Part shown: in pieces, positions 27,168 to 36,132 of the stretch
Layout: every line of letters begins with the position of its first letter
How positions within the stretch are numbered: the stretch's first letter is position 1
Source of the DNA: Acinetobacter piscicola
GTDB taxonomy: Bacteria; Pseudomonadota; Gammaproteobacteria; Pseudomonadales; Moraxellaceae
Assembly (NCBI RefSeq): GCF_002233755.1
Contig: NZ_NIFO01000001.1
Location: forward strand, 248,001-312,000
DNA length: 64,000 nt
Reading direction: 5' to 3'
The notes under the pieces: model-generated
Databases searched by the model: none
What the model was told of the DNA's origin: nothing
The model's input: the letters and a program-made list of their open reading frames with translations, nothing else
Made by a program: the position numbers and the translations under genes

Positions 27168-28310
27168 TTAACGATGTGTATGAATTGACATTACAATACC
27201 AAAAGTGGCCATTAAAGTAATAATTGCAGTCCCTCCATAACTCATAAAGGGTAATGGCACACCAACTATAGGTAAAATACCACTGACCATACCTGCATTT
27301 ACAAATACATAAACAAAAAACGACAATCCAAAAGCACCTGCAACTAAACGACCAAAATTATGGAAGCAATTTAAACTGATTTGGAATGTTCTGAAGATAA
27401 TTGCAAAATAGATCACAATCAATAAGATAATACCAATTAAACCAAATTCTTCTGAATACGCAGCAATAATAAAGTCGGTATGACCTTCTGGAAGAAAGTG
27501 TAAATGCGATTGTGTACCAGCTAAGTAGCCTTTGCCCATAAAACCACCAGAGCCAATGGCTGTTTCTGACTGAATAATATTCCAACCTGTACCTAAAGCA
27601 TCTGCTGCAGGATTAATTAAAGTTAGTACACGCTGTTTTTGATAGTCATGCAGTAGAAATTGCCATGCGATGGGAATAATTGCGGCTACAGCAGTAATCG
27701 CACCTAAGATCATCTTCCATGAAAGACCGCTGAGAAACAGCACAAAAATGCCACTGGCTAAAATAAGTAATGATGTCCCAAGGTCTGGTTGTTCTGCGAT
27801 GAGAATAAAAGGAAAACCGATCATGATTAAAGACAGCAAAACATTCTTCAAGCTTGGTGGCAGAGGATTGCGTGATAAAAACCAAGCAATCATTAACGGC
27901 ATGGCAATTTTCATAAATTCACTGGGTTGCACACTGCCTGCACCAGGGATATCAATCCAACGTTGCGCTCCCATACGAACTTCACCAAAAAGTTTAACTG
28001 CCACTAAGCACACAACGCTAAACAGATAGAAATAAGGTGCAAAAGCTTGATAGACCTTTGGTGGAATCTGTGCCAATCCAAACATGACCAAGAGACCAAG
28101 GCTAAAGCTCATAGCTTGCTTCGCGACGAGTCCTGTATTTTCAGCTGATGCACTATATAAGACGGTTAAACCAAGCAAAGCATTTAAGATTAAAAATAAC
28201 GTCAACCATGGATCAATGTGTATTTTTTGCCACCGAGAAGGGAGCAGTGTTGTACCTAAACCATCACGAGGTGCTTGACGCAAAAACTTATATTGTGAAC
28301 TTGGAGTCAT
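27168..28310 (-). CDS. rodA: Rod-shape SEDS glycosyltransferase RodA
   Basis: The 380-residue polytopic protein polymerises lipid II into glycan strands during elongation, working with PBP2. SEDS features include GAQRWIDIPGAGSVQPSEFMKIAMP, AEQPDLGTSLLI (with the functional Asp) and LPEGHTDFIIAAYSEEFGLIG, ending in VPLPFMSYGGTAII. About ten hydrophobic segments are visible. It is the first gene of the rodA-mltB unit, with rlpA further downstream. No mrdA (PBP2) gene is adjacent within the window. Confidence 0.95.
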   Translation of the reverse strand: MTPSSQYKFLRQAPRDGLGTTLLPSRWQKIHIDPWLTLFLILNALLGLTVLYSASAENTGLVAKQAMSFSLGLLVMFGLAQIPPKVYQAFAPYFYLFSVVCLVAVKLFGEVRMGAQRWIDIPGAGSVQPSEFMKIAMPLMIAWFLSRNPLPPSLKNVLLSLIMIGFPFILIAEQPDLGTSLLILASGIFVLFLSGLSWKMILGAITAVAAIIPIAWQFLLHDYQKQRVLTLINPAADALGTGWNIIQSETAIGSGGFMGKGYLAGTQSHLHFLPEGHTDFIIAAYSEEFGLIGIILLIVIYFAIIFRTFQISLNCFHNFGRLVAGAFGLSFFVYVFVNAGMVSGILPIVGVPLPFMSYGGTAIITLMATFGIVMSIHTHR

Positions 28311-28665
28311 TGGACTATTTTAGTGCATGAAATGATTCGCGAATGCTAACATAAGCTCTATAGAAGGTAATGCTCATCTACTTTTGCAGGTTTTTGGGGT
28401 ATTCTAATAAACAGTGAATTTGTGCCTAAAAAATAGGTTAAAAAAGCATAATATTAAAATTAAATTAAGAAGCAGAGAACTGAACATTTTGAATGTAAGA
28501 TTTTATATTGCTGTAAATTGATTGATTAAAAATAATAGGATTTTTATTTATTTGAATTTAAAGATAATTTTTTATTTTTATGATTGAAACTATTCTCAAA
28601 ACGAAAAAAATACCCTTGAATTCAAGAGTATTTTTTCATTAAAAAATTCAATTAACTTTTAACGA
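28311..28665. other. AT-rich intergenic stretch upstream of rodA
   Basis: 355 bases with no supported ORF. It carries the terminator of the upstream operon (28604-28632) and presumably the rodA promoter. Confidence 0.5.
28604..28632 (-). terminator. Terminator of the ABC exporter-queF operon
   Basis: AAAAAATACCCTTGAA and TTCAAGAGTATTTTTT form a hairpin with one mismatched or bulged pair and a T-run on the minus strand, 34 bases past the last gene. Confidence 0.75.
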
Positions 28666-29316
28666 TCAATTAAAAAATAATGTACTGTGATACTCAGCAA
28701 GCGCTTTGATTTCATCTTTATTCAAGTTCGGAATCAACTTATCAACCGCCATATGTACAGCTTTAGTCACTGCCGCAGCACCAATATCTGATGCTTTACG
28801 TTTAATCATGCCTAAATCAAGTGTTTTATTAAATTCACGCATGAAATGGTTAATCGATGCATCAGCGAATTGTTTATATTGTTCAGACAAAACGCCACGG
28901 TCGATATCACCATTTTCTAGAATTTCAGCAAAGCTATGCTTCATATTGGTGACTAGATTTGCATTCAAATTTGCACCAACACGTGGTTGGCCTTGAGGGT
29001 CTTTAAATAAGCTACTTTCAGAAAAATTGATCGACTGACGAACGACTTCATTGTCTGCTTTACTTAATAGTTGTTTAAGTAACACAGCAACAGTCGATTT
29101 TACATAACCTGCAAGTTTTTCAGCAGTGTCACGTCGATCACTCGGTGGAAAGCGACGAACGAGCTCAATGAGTATCGCATCAATGATTTCATCATTAATT
29201 AATAAAGCTGTTTGATCACGCAATGGGTAAAGTGGTTCGTTAGAATTTTTTTTCTCGATACCGGTCTGAATATTCCTTAAAAGTTCTTCAGATGGTACAA
29301 AACCAAAAAAAGGCAT
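28666..29316 (-). CDS. Conserved hypothetical protein, last gene of the queF operon
   Basis: I do not recognise the family. The 216-residue protein is soluble and largely helical, with MPFFGFVPSEELLRNIQTGIEKK at the start and DIGAAAVTKAVHMAVDKLIP near the end. ATG 29316 lies 17 bases after the queF stop and has GAGG upstream; the longer frame starting at 29430 would overlap queF by nearly 100 bases and is rejected. The tight spacing says it is co-transcribed with queF and the ABC exporter genes. Its link to queuosine is only positional. Confidence 0.75.
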   Translation of the reverse strand: MPFFGFVPSEELLRNIQTGIEKKNSNEPLYPLRDQTALLINDEIIDAILIELVRRFPPSDRRDTAEKLAGYVKSTVAVLLKQLLSKADNEVVRQSINFSESSLFKDPQGQPRVGANLNANLVTNMKHSFAEILENGDIDRGVLSEQYKQFADASINHFMREFNKTLDLGMIKRKASDIGAAAVTKAVHMAVDKLIPNLNKDEIKALAEYHSTLFFN

Positions 29317-29332
29317 GTTTTCAACCTCAATG

Positions 29333-30151
29333 TTATTGTCTAGCCAATCGAATTGGGCTTGGCATCCATGTTTCATCCGATACACGACATGGATTAATAT
29401 CCAATCCTCCACGACGTGTATATGCTGCATAAACCATCAGTTTTTCAGGTTTTAAATTTTGCCAAATATCGGCAAAAATTTGCTCCACACATTGCTCGTG
29501 GAAACCATTATGCTGACGATAAGAGATAATATAAGCTAAAACACTGCGATAACAAGGTTTTTTGCCTTGATAACGAATGAAAACAGTTCCCCAGTCGGGT
29601 TGTCCTGTGACAGGGCAATTACTTCTTAATAAATGCGAATAGAGTTGTACTTCAACGTTTTCAGCCAAATCATTTTCATCTAAGGCTAAAAGCGACGCAT
29701 CTGGATGATTGACCAAGCGTTCAGGTTGTTGATCATCTATACAAATACCTTGTGGTTTTGCAATATCAAGCTCATCAGCTTGAAATAAAGTGAGTGTCAC
29801 TTCAGCTTGAGCAGCTTGAGACAAGTCTTTTTCAACCGTTGCAATAAAAGCTTCTTGGGATTCAAATTCAGTAAAGTTCATACTATTAAAGTAGAGTTTT
29901 AAAGATTTTGATTCAATCAGGTTTGCTGAGCTTGCAGGTAGGGTGATTCGACCTATCGCAACTTGAGGAATTCCTTTGCGATTCAACCAAGAAATTTCGA
30001 AAACATGCCACCAATCCTTTCCTTTATAGATGCCTTCAATATCGGCATATTGTTCACGTGCAGGCGCACGTGAGATAGGAAAAAGAATTTCTGGTTGGTA
30101 TGTAGTAGGGTAATTGGTTTCTTTACCCAATAGAGAGAGTTCAACAGACAT
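29333..30151 (-). CDS. queF: NADPH-dependent 7-cyano-7-deazaguanine reductase
   Basis: The 272-residue long-form QueF reduces preQ0 to preQ1 in queuosine biosynthesis. The family signatures are the catalytic Cys in SNCPVTGQPDWGTVFIRY (about 187-204) and the substrate-binding Glu in GFHEQCVEQIF, with the N-terminal tandem T-fold half also present as in E. coli. The start ATG shares one base with the stop of the preceding ABC permease gene (TAATG), which points to translational coupling. Other que genes are not in the window. Confidence 0.95.
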   Translation of the reverse strand: MSVELSLLGKETNYPTTYQPEILFPISRAPAREQYADIEGIYKGKDWWHVFEISWLNRKGIPQVAIGRITLPASSANLIESKSLKLYFNSMNFTEFESQEAFIATVEKDLSQAAQAEVTLTLFQADELDIAKPQGICIDDQQPERLVNHPDASLLALDENDLAENVEVQLYSHLLRSNCPVTGQPDWGTVFIRYQGKKPCYRSVLAYIISYRQHNGFHEQCVEQIFADIWQNLKPEKLMVYAAYTRRGGLDINPCRVSDETWMPSPIRLARQ

Positions 30152-30924
30152 TATTCACGCATTCCTGAACCACGAGAAAGTAAATAGTAGGCAATGACAT
30201 AGAGTACGCCGCAGCAAAGTGTTACGACAACCAATGAAAGTGAAACATTCACATCGCTATGACCTAAAATTCCGAAACGGAATGCATTGACCATATATAC
30301 AATCGGGTTAATTAAAGAGAGATTTTGCCAAAAAGGGCTTAAAGCACTAATAGAATAAAATACACCACCTAAATAAGTGAGTGGTGTTAAAACGAAAGTT
30401 GGGATGATGGAAATATCATCAAATGATTTTGCATAGACAGCATTGATAAAACCACCCAATGAAAAAAGCAGTGATGTAATAATGACTGTATATATAGTGA
30501 CGAAAACGTTGTGAATCGCTAAGTCAGTAAAGAATAGGCTCATCGCTGTGACAATTGCACCGACTAAAACGCCACGACAGACCCCACCTATGACGTAGCC
30601 CCATAAAACCATATGCAATGGAACAGGGCTCATGATGAGTTCTTCGATACTTTTTTGAAATTTTGCACTAAAGAAGCTCGATGACACGTTGGCATAGCTA
30701 TTGGTAATGACAGCCATCATAATCAGACCAGGCACGATGAATTGCATATAGCTAAATCCACCCATTTGTCCAATACGAGAACCAACCAAATTTCCAAAAA
30801 TCACAAAGTACAGACTCATGGTGATTGCTGGCGGTAATAAGGTTTGTGGCCAAATGCGCATAAAGCGACGTATTTCTTTATAAACTAAGGTGTAAAGTGC
30901 GACTCGAAGTTGGCTAAAGTTCAT
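30151..30924 (-). CDS. ABC-2 type transporter permease (YadH-like)
   Basis: The 257-residue inner-membrane protein has six hydrophobic segments and the ABC-2 pattern, including FSYMQFIVPGLIMMAVITNSY and TYLGGVFYSISALSPFWQNLSLINPIVYMVNAFRFG. It is the membrane part of an exporter with the ATPase encoded immediately upstream; their coding regions share one base (TAATG). AGGAGCGC sits before its start. E. coli has the same pair, yadG-yadH, of unknown cargo. The pairing with queF is positional and common in Acinetobacter-like genomes. Confidence 0.9.
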   Translation of the reverse strand: MNFSQLRVALYTLVYKEIRRFMRIWPQTLLPPAITMSLYFVIFGNLVGSRIGQMGGFSYMQFIVPGLIMMAVITNSYANVSSSFFSAKFQKSIEELIMSPVPLHMVLWGYVIGGVCRGVLVGAIVTAMSLFFTDLAIHNVFVTIYTVIITSLLFSLGGFINAVYAKSFDDISIIPTFVLTPLTYLGGVFYSISALSPFWQNLSLINPIVYMVNAFRFGILGHSDVNVSLSLVVVTLCCGVLYVIAYYLLSRGSGMRE

Positions 30925-31856
30925 TATTGCGCTCCTTCAAGATTTTTTTCGACCATTTTTACGAATAACTCTTCAAGACGATTCGATTTATTACGCATGC
31001 TACGTACACGAATACCTTGCGCTTCTAATAGTTGAAATAGATCATTTAAAGAGTGTGCTTTATCCATCGTCACTTCTAAAGTCATTGGATCAATCAAGTT
31101 AAATTTTACACCGATGATGTCTACATGAAGCGGTTCAATAGGATGCTCTAAATCAAAAATAAAAGATTCTTCATTCAATTGATTTAGAAATGCTTTCATT
31201 GAGGTGTCTTCTTTTATTACACCACGGTCAATGATGGCAATTTGACGACACAACATTTCTGCTTCTTCTAGATAATGCGTGGTTAAAATGATTGAAGTGC
31301 CTTTTTCATTCATTTCAGTCAAAAAGTCCCACATAGAGCGGCGCAATTCAATGTCTACACCAGCGGTCGGTTCGTCCAAAATCAAAAGTTTTGGTTCATG
31401 CATCATGGCACGAGCAATCATTAAACGGCGTTTCATACCACCTGAAAGCATACGTCCTTGGGTGTTACGCTTTTCCCATAAACCCAATTTTTCTAAATAT
31501 TCTTCAGCACGAAGCTCGGCTGTCTTTTTAGGAATACCGTAATAACCTGCTTGAGTCACTAAAATATCAAAGGTTTTTTCGAATTGACCAAAATTGAATT
31601 CTTGAGGAACAACACCTAAACACTGTTTTGCATGTGAAGGGTGAGTATCAAGATCATTGCCGAAAATTTCGACTGTACCTGATGTTTTATGTGTCAAAGA
31701 GCTGATAATACTGATCGTAGTCGATTTACCCGCACCGTTTGGCCCCAAAAGTGCATAAAATTCACCCTCAGGAACAGTTAAATTAATTCCTTTGAGTGCC
31801 TGAAATCCATTTCGATAAGTTTTCGATAAATCTCTTAACGCCAAAGCATCAGTCAT
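30924..31856 (-). CDS. ABC transporter ATP-binding protein (YadG-like)
   Basis: The 310-residue ATPase shows Walker A GPNGAGKST, the Q-loop VPQEFNF, signature LSGGMKRR, Walker B LLILDEPTAGVD and the H-loop TTHYLEEAE. It powers the ABC-2 permease encoded next. A C-terminal extension (about 225-310), unlike the core fold, is usual for YadG-type proteins. It is the first gene of a four-gene unit (ATPase, permease, queF, hypothetical). GAGAAT lies about 5 bases before ATG 31856. Cargo unknown. Confidence 0.92.
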   Translation of the reverse strand: MTDALALRDLSKTYRNGFQALKGINLTVPEGEFYALLGPNGAGKSTTISIISSLTHKTSGTVEIFGNDLDTHPSHAKQCLGVVPQEFNFGQFEKTFDILVTQAGYYGIPKKTAELRAEEYLEKLGLWEKRNTQGRMLSGGMKRRLMIARAMMHEPKLLILDEPTAGVDIELRRSMWDFLTEMNEKGTSIILTTHYLEEAEMLCRQIAIIDRGVIKEDTSMKAFLNQLNEESFIFDLEHPIEPLHVDIIGVKFNLIDPMTLEVTMDKAHSLNDLFQLLEAQGIRVRSMRNKSNRLEELFVKMVEKNLEGAQ

Positions 31857-32043
31857 GAAATTCTCACATGGTTTGAAGAGTGTGTATTGTGAGCGATCTA
31901 GAAGAATAAACCAAGCGTATTACACGGAATTATCTGTTGCAAATTTGGAACGTTGCTCAAAGCATAGGCATCAGTTCAATAGGTTGTTTTATAAATGCTT
32001 TACCTGATCCAATTTTTTGGTATGATGTGCCATCTCGATTTAA

Positions 32044-32119
32044 GCGCCCATAGCTTAACTGGATAGAGTGCAGGTTTCCGAAGCCTGTGGAGTGGGTTCG
32101 AGTCCCGCTGGGCGTACCA
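32044..32119 (+). tRNA. tRNA-Arg(CCG)
   Basis: A 76-base cloverleaf with CCA encoded. The acceptor stem GCGCCCA pairs with TGGGCGT (a G-T first pair), the D arm starts AGCTTAACTGGATAGAGT, the anticodon loop TTCCGAA gives anticodon CCG, and the T arm is GTGGG-TTCGAGT-CCCGC. A CCG anticodon reads CGG (Arg). A degenerate copy of its 3' end and downstream bases occurs at 33809. Confidence 0.92.
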
Positions 32120-32144
32120 TTATTTTTAATAAAATCAACAATTT
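32104..32144 (+). repeat. Putative attL-like site at the tRNA-Arg 3' end
   Basis: These 41 bases cover the end of the tRNA T arm, acceptor stem and downstream AT-rich bases. They match 33809-33849 at 34 of 41 positions by hand alignment, as expected for an old integration scar at a tRNA 3' end. Confidence 0.5.
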
Positions 32145-32504
32145 AAGTGTATTTTGGTGTTGGATTGGCGTAATTCAATTTTTATCCATAGATTAAAAAG
32201 AATAAACTCCGTTAAATTTTTCGGGGTCTTCCTGTCATTTTTGTGGTTTCTGGTCGTTTTCTCAACCACTTAGATATAGATTCTAAATTCCATTTTTACA
32301 GAAATGCATATCCAACGTGGTAGGCAATGTAACTTTGAAGTATTAAGTTCAGGTTTTTATTCATACATTTGGAAATATAATATCGCGCTGCCTGTCAGCG
32401 TTTACAGAGTTGAGAATGAAACACCAGAAGAAAATAGATCAATAATTTTTTTACAAACCGTCTTTAGATGGTTTTTTTATTGTCAAAAATTTAGGGAAAA
32501 TACC

Positions 32505-32684
32505 TTGAACGATCCGATTTCAATTAAAAGCTTACCATGGCTTTTTAAAATTATAGCTGTAGTGATCGGGGCTATTTTTGCTCTGACATTAAGCGGGAAT
32601 ATTCATTTATCGTTAACAACCCATTTCGCGAAAAATAATTCTGTATCAATTCCTTCGACTTATACTCCATTTATGATCCTTTAA
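32505..32684 (+). CDS. Possible small membrane protein
   Basis: An open frame runs from 32304, but the best-supported start is TTG 32505, preceded by AGGGAAAA, giving about 60 residues: a hydrophobic helix (WLFKIIAVVIGAIFALTLSG) and a polar tail. The upstream half of the frame lacks a ribosome site and reads like noise. It lies inside the segment between the tRNA gene and the tRNA-like repeat. I assign no function and the gene may not be real. Confidence 0.3.
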   Translation: MNDPISIKSLPWLFKIIAVVIGAIFALTLSGNIHLSLTTHFAKNNSVSIPSTYTPFMIL

Positions 32685-32805
32685 TAGTATTTCCAAGAAT
32701 AGTATTCCCAAGGTTCTAGGCAATATGAGCAATGTTGAAATATGATTGTATTTTTCTAAAGAAATTTTATGTTCTTAATATTGCAGAATGCATCTTAATT
32801 TTAAT

Positions 32806-33603
32806 CTAACGGTTTTGGTTTTTTTCACCGACTATTGAAAACATCAATGGTAAATTTTTGCCAAAATGTTCAATCCTGTACTTTTCATTCTCCTTAATCA
32901 TATTATTAAAACAGTTATATGATGAGTAATCATATTCTTTGAATTCGAGAATATTTATTCCTTGATTGATTAAACTTGTAAATATTTCACTAAGGCTATG
33001 ATTCCAAGTGATTGCTTGATAGCTTATCTCTGCTGATTTATCGGCATAAGAGCCAGTAGATGTTTCTTTTATAGGGTCATTTTTGAAGTAGCTATAAGTT
33101 ATGTTTTTAACTTCATCATCAAACATCCATATGACTGGATGAAATTCAATAATCACAAATTTACCCCCAATTTTTAAAAAATTGGATATCACATTGGCCC
33201 ATAAATCTAAATTTTCTAACCATCCTATAACCCCATAACTCGTAAATACGTAATCGTATTTTTTGTCTAAAATACTAGGTAATTCATAAATATTGGAGCA
33301 AATAAAGTCTACATTTAAACCTAGCTCATCATTAAACTCTTTTGCCTTTTGAATGGCTTTTTCTGAAAAATCTACAGCTGTAACATTAGCTCCAAGTTGA
33401 GCCAATGACATAGAATCTTGTCCGAAATGGCATTGTAAGTGTAATATGGATTTGCCTGAAATATCTCCTAAAATACCCAATTCTATTGGGTTTAGCGTGT
33501 TTCTTCCTTTTAGAAAGGAAATGTTGTCATAAAACTCGCTCTTGATATGCGCATTTGTTTTTAAATTCCAAGCATTTTGATTTATACTTATATAGTCACT
33601 CAT
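32806..33603 (-). CDS. Class I SAM-dependent methyltransferase
   Basis: The 265-residue protein has the class I fold with motif I as ILHLQCHFGQDSMSLAQLGA (53-72), motif II ending VTAVDFS, and a motif IV region YDYVFTSYGVIGWL. The His-Phe-Gly-Gln form of motif I is shared by a group of small-molecule methyltransferases annotated UbiE-like. The substrate is unknown. Base composition is more AT-rich than the core genes, and it lies in a segment bounded by the tRNA-Arg end and a degenerate copy of that end, consistent with an acquired gene. It stands alone on the minus strand. Confidence 0.85.
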   Translation of the reverse strand: MSDYISINQNAWNLKTNAHIKSEFYDNISFLKGRNTLNPIELGILGDISGKSILHLQCHFGQDSMSLAQLGANVTAVDFSEKAIQKAKEFNDELGLNVDFICSNIYELPSILDKKYDYVFTSYGVIGWLENLDLWANVISNFLKIGGKFVIIEFHPVIWMFDDEVKNITYSYFKNDPIKETSTGSYADKSAEISYQAITWNHSLSEIFTSLINQGINILEFKEYDYSSYNCFNNMIKENEKYRIEHFGKNLPLMFSIVGEKNQNR

Positions 33604-34084
33604 CTTTTATCCTTAATTTCAAAAATCTTATCTATGCACATTATGTGCAATATTCAAAATAATGATAAAATTCTATGGTCGCAAATTCAAATTTTAAACT
33701 GTGGATAAACAAGGGTGCATCAGAATAAGACGTTTTGTTTTCTATCAATCCAGTCTCTTTGCAATTTCTAATGAGGAAGAATAAGAAAAGTTAAAGCTTT
33801 CTGAAGAACCCGCTGGAAGTGCTATTATTTTTAACAAAACCAACCATTTGAAATTTTCTAAAAATCCATTTTTTATTTCTAACTTCTGAACACTTTTGAT
33901 TTTTCTCATCCCATGATTTAAAGTTCATTGGATTGATCTTTAAAATAATGTGTGGAAAATTATTTTTATTTATTTTAAATATCAATATTTTAAGTTTTTG
34001 TATGAGTTGGGAATCAACCAACTTTCAGCCTATTTAAAATGTATGTACAACTTTTTTACTTAAGTCGATGATTCACGGAAAATA
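33604..34084. other. Intergenic stretch containing a tRNA-end-like repeat
   Basis: 481 AT-rich bases. A 76-codon minus-strand frame (33791-34021) lacks a ribosome site and looks spurious. The only structure noted is the 41-base repeat at 33809. Confidence 0.5.
33809..33849 (+). repeat. Degenerate tRNA-Arg 3'-end copy (putative attR-like site)
   Basis: The stretch starts CCCGCTGG and continues ATTATTTTTAACAAAACC, parallel to the tRNA-Arg 3' end and flank at 32104-32144, with 7 mismatches in 41. Lying 1.7 kb from the tRNA in direct orientation, it fits a decayed attachment site. Confidence 0.5.
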
Positions 34085-35035
34085 TTAAACTTTATATTTC
34101 TGAGATTTTACCATTCTTTTATGTTGATACATTTTCTTATCAGCTTCATGCATTGCCGTTAAAAGTCCGTAAGTTGGATTACGCATAGCAACGCCAATCG
34201 CTGCACTGATATTTACTTCAGCAAATGCTTTAAGAATTCTATTTACCAAGCCAGTTGCATTAATCAGGTTATTTTCAATACTTAATACAGAAAATTCATC
34301 CCCACCTAAACGAGCAACGATATCATTGCTACGCACACATTTTGATAAAGTAGTGGCAGTTTTTTGAATGAGTTCATCTCCAGCGATATGTCCTAAATTG
34401 TCATTGATCGATTTTAAATCATTGAGATCAATCATGATAATAGCAGCAGGGTGTCCGTAAAATTTACAGCGTTCTTCTTCTAAGGTCAGTAATTTATCCC
34501 AGCCTCTGCGGTTGAATAACCCTGTCATAGAATCAGTCAATGCTTCTTCTTTGAAACGTTCGCCTTGGCGTATATGCTCAATTTCTCTCAATTCACCTTG
34601 TAAAATAAAACTTAACATTTGACCCAATAAGCTAATCAAGCCTTCTTCTTTGACTAATTCTTCTGGTTGCGGTTGAGGGTCGATAGCGCAAAGTGTGCCA
34701 AATAAAGAACCATCTTCATTTGTAAGTGGCTGACCAATATATGCCTTAATGTCTGCGAGCTTATTGACTGCCGCATTTGCATATTCAGGAATATCTTGCG
34801 ATCTCGGCGCAATTCTAGGCGCTTTTCCTTGCACCATTTGTGAACATAAAGTATCTGCCCATGGAAATACTTGACCTGGTTCGATATTGTAACCTTGATC
34901 TTTGGTTTGAAGTATTATCCAGTCATCGCCTTCAGTGCGTGTGATCATCCATAATCTAAAACCAAATCGTTGATTTAAAAACGTCAGAACAGCGCAGCAA
35001 GCTTCTTCAAAGTTTTTAAATTTAATGTCATTCAT
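34085..35035 (-). CDS. GAF-GGDEF diguanylate cyclase
   Basis: The 316-residue protein has a GAF-type sensor domain (about 10-145) and a C-terminal GGDEF domain with an intact active site: RLGGDEFSVL (GGDEF at 244-248), DLNDLKSINDNLGH (203-216), and an RxxD inhibitory site (RSND, 235-238) five residues ahead. It should make cyclic di-GMP and be feedback-inhibited. There is no signal peptide or membrane segment, so it is cytoplasmic. The GAF ligand is not clear; FPWADTLCSQMV and GTLCAID patterns are typical of this GAF type. No EAL partner is nearby. Confidence 0.92.
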   Translation of the reverse strand: MNDIKFKNFEEACCAVLTFLNQRFGFRLWMITRTEGDDWIILQTKDQGYNIEPGQVFPWADTLCSQMVQGKAPRIAPRSQDIPEYANAAVNKLADIKAYIGQPLTNEDGSLFGTLCAIDPQPQPEELVKEEGLISLLGQMLSFILQGELREIEHIRQGERFKEEALTDSMTGLFNRRGWDKLLTLEEERCKFYGHPAAIIMIDLNDLKSINDNLGHIAGDELIQKTATTLSKCVRSNDIVARLGGDEFSVLSIENNLINATGLVNRILKAFAEVNISAAIGVAMRNPTYGLLTAMHEADKKMYQHKRMVKSQKYKV

Positions 35036-35813
35036 TCAGTTAGCCTGCCATTTATGTTTTCTTTTATTAGAGACAAATTTTAAAACCATATTGATTATAA
35101 CTTGTGTAATAAAAAGATTTTTGGATCATTCTATTGTTTAATATTTTATATAATATCAATTTATTTTTAAAATATAAAACATTTTTAAAGTAACTAAAAG
35201 TAGATTTATATATAAATAAGAAATTTGTTTTTAACTAATAAAATAATGTAGATTATCTAAATGAATAAATAATAATATTTAGTGTGTTAGTGGCGCTTAT
35301 AGGTACATGGAGCATTTAATTTGGTTTACTTTATATTGGCCAAAGTGCCATGGCTTGAAGTCTTGTCTATTTTAATATTTATTAGAGATGTAATGGTAAA
35401 GTAGTTAAATAATATTATCATTTATATAAAACATTTGGCATTTTTGCTTTTATATTGCTTATTAATATACATTAGTAGATTTAATTAATATGCAAATTTA
35501 ATTCGTTAAGTTTTATTTAATAAACATTGAATGAATAGCCTTTACTCGGTTTATATTTGAACAAATGTTGGATTTTGTAGAATGAAGTGGCTTTATTTTA
35601 AGCATTTTTATAGGTGAAATAAAAATGCTATTTAAGTTTTTTGCGATAAATACCTCTAAATTATTAGTTTTTGGTCAATTAGCTAACATAGACTTAAAGT
35701 GCAGATTCAAGAAAGGGGTAGGTCAAAATAAAAGCAGATTTGAAGTGATTGATTATAAAATAGCTTACTGATAGATTGATATTTTAAAAGGCTATTTTAC
35801 TTTTGGGGGTACT
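35036..35813. other. 778-bp AT-rich gap, no gene seen
   Basis: Very AT-rich throughout, with poly-A and poly-T patches and no supported ORF, tRNA or recognised repeat. It may hold long 5' regulatory regions for the divergent GGDEF and small-protein genes. Confidence 0.5.
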
Positions 35814-35999
35814 ATGCTAATTCAAATTGCCAATACCGTAATCAATACAGATCAAATTCGTTTAATTGAAGTCGATGAAAATGGAGAGTTTGTTCGAATT
35901 TTTCTTGGTGGAGACTTAGTGAGACGATTTGAGTTTCCGAACCATGATAGTCAAGCCAGATTCTTAAATAAGATTGGGTTGAAAGAATTTTTTACTTAA
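35814..35999 (+). CDS. Small conserved-looking protein (61 aa)
   Basis: The 61-residue protein begins MLIQIANTVINTDQIRLIEV and reads as a compact beta-rich fold with a Phe-rich C-terminal helix (SQARFLNKIGLKEFFT). No signal or membrane segment. GGGGGT lies 5 bases before ATG and an intrinsic terminator follows directly, so it is a complete monocistronic gene. The pattern resembles small beta-sheet proteins that set amino acids along a strand (INTDQIRLIEVDENGEFVRIFL); I do not know a function. Confidence 0.75.
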   Translation: MLIQIANTVINTDQIRLIEVDENGEFVRIFLGGDLVRRFEFPNHDSQARFLNKIGLKEFFT

Positions 36000-36013
36000 C
36001 CCTAGAAATATTA

Positions 36014-36036
36014 AAACCCGCTTTGAGCGGGTTTTC
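36014..36036 (+). terminator. Intrinsic terminator after the 61-aa gene
   Basis: AAAACCCGC and GCGGGTTTT form a 9-bp stem with a 5-base loop, 15 bases after the stop codon. Confidence 0.88.
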
Positions 36037-36132
36037 TTTTGTGGCAGAAAAGGAAATATGGAACTAAGTCATTTTCCTTAATTTCTCTATAAATTGTTAA
36101 ACTACGACGCTACATTGATCGGAGTACTGAAA

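Noticed and set aside
27670..28029. 119-codon ORF antisense to rodA
   Set aside because: Lies wholly within rodA, with no start signal.
29317..29430. N-terminal extension of the gene after queF
   Set aside because: It would overlap queF by nearly 100 bases; ATG 29316 has its own ribosome site.
32304..32504. N-terminal half of the 126-codon ORF downstream of tRNA-Arg
   Set aside because: No ribosome site and unlikely sequence; only the part from TTG 32505 has weak support.
33791..34021. 76-codon minus-strand ORF
   Set aside because: No ribosome site, composition like random AT-rich DNA, and it runs through the tRNA-end-like repeat.
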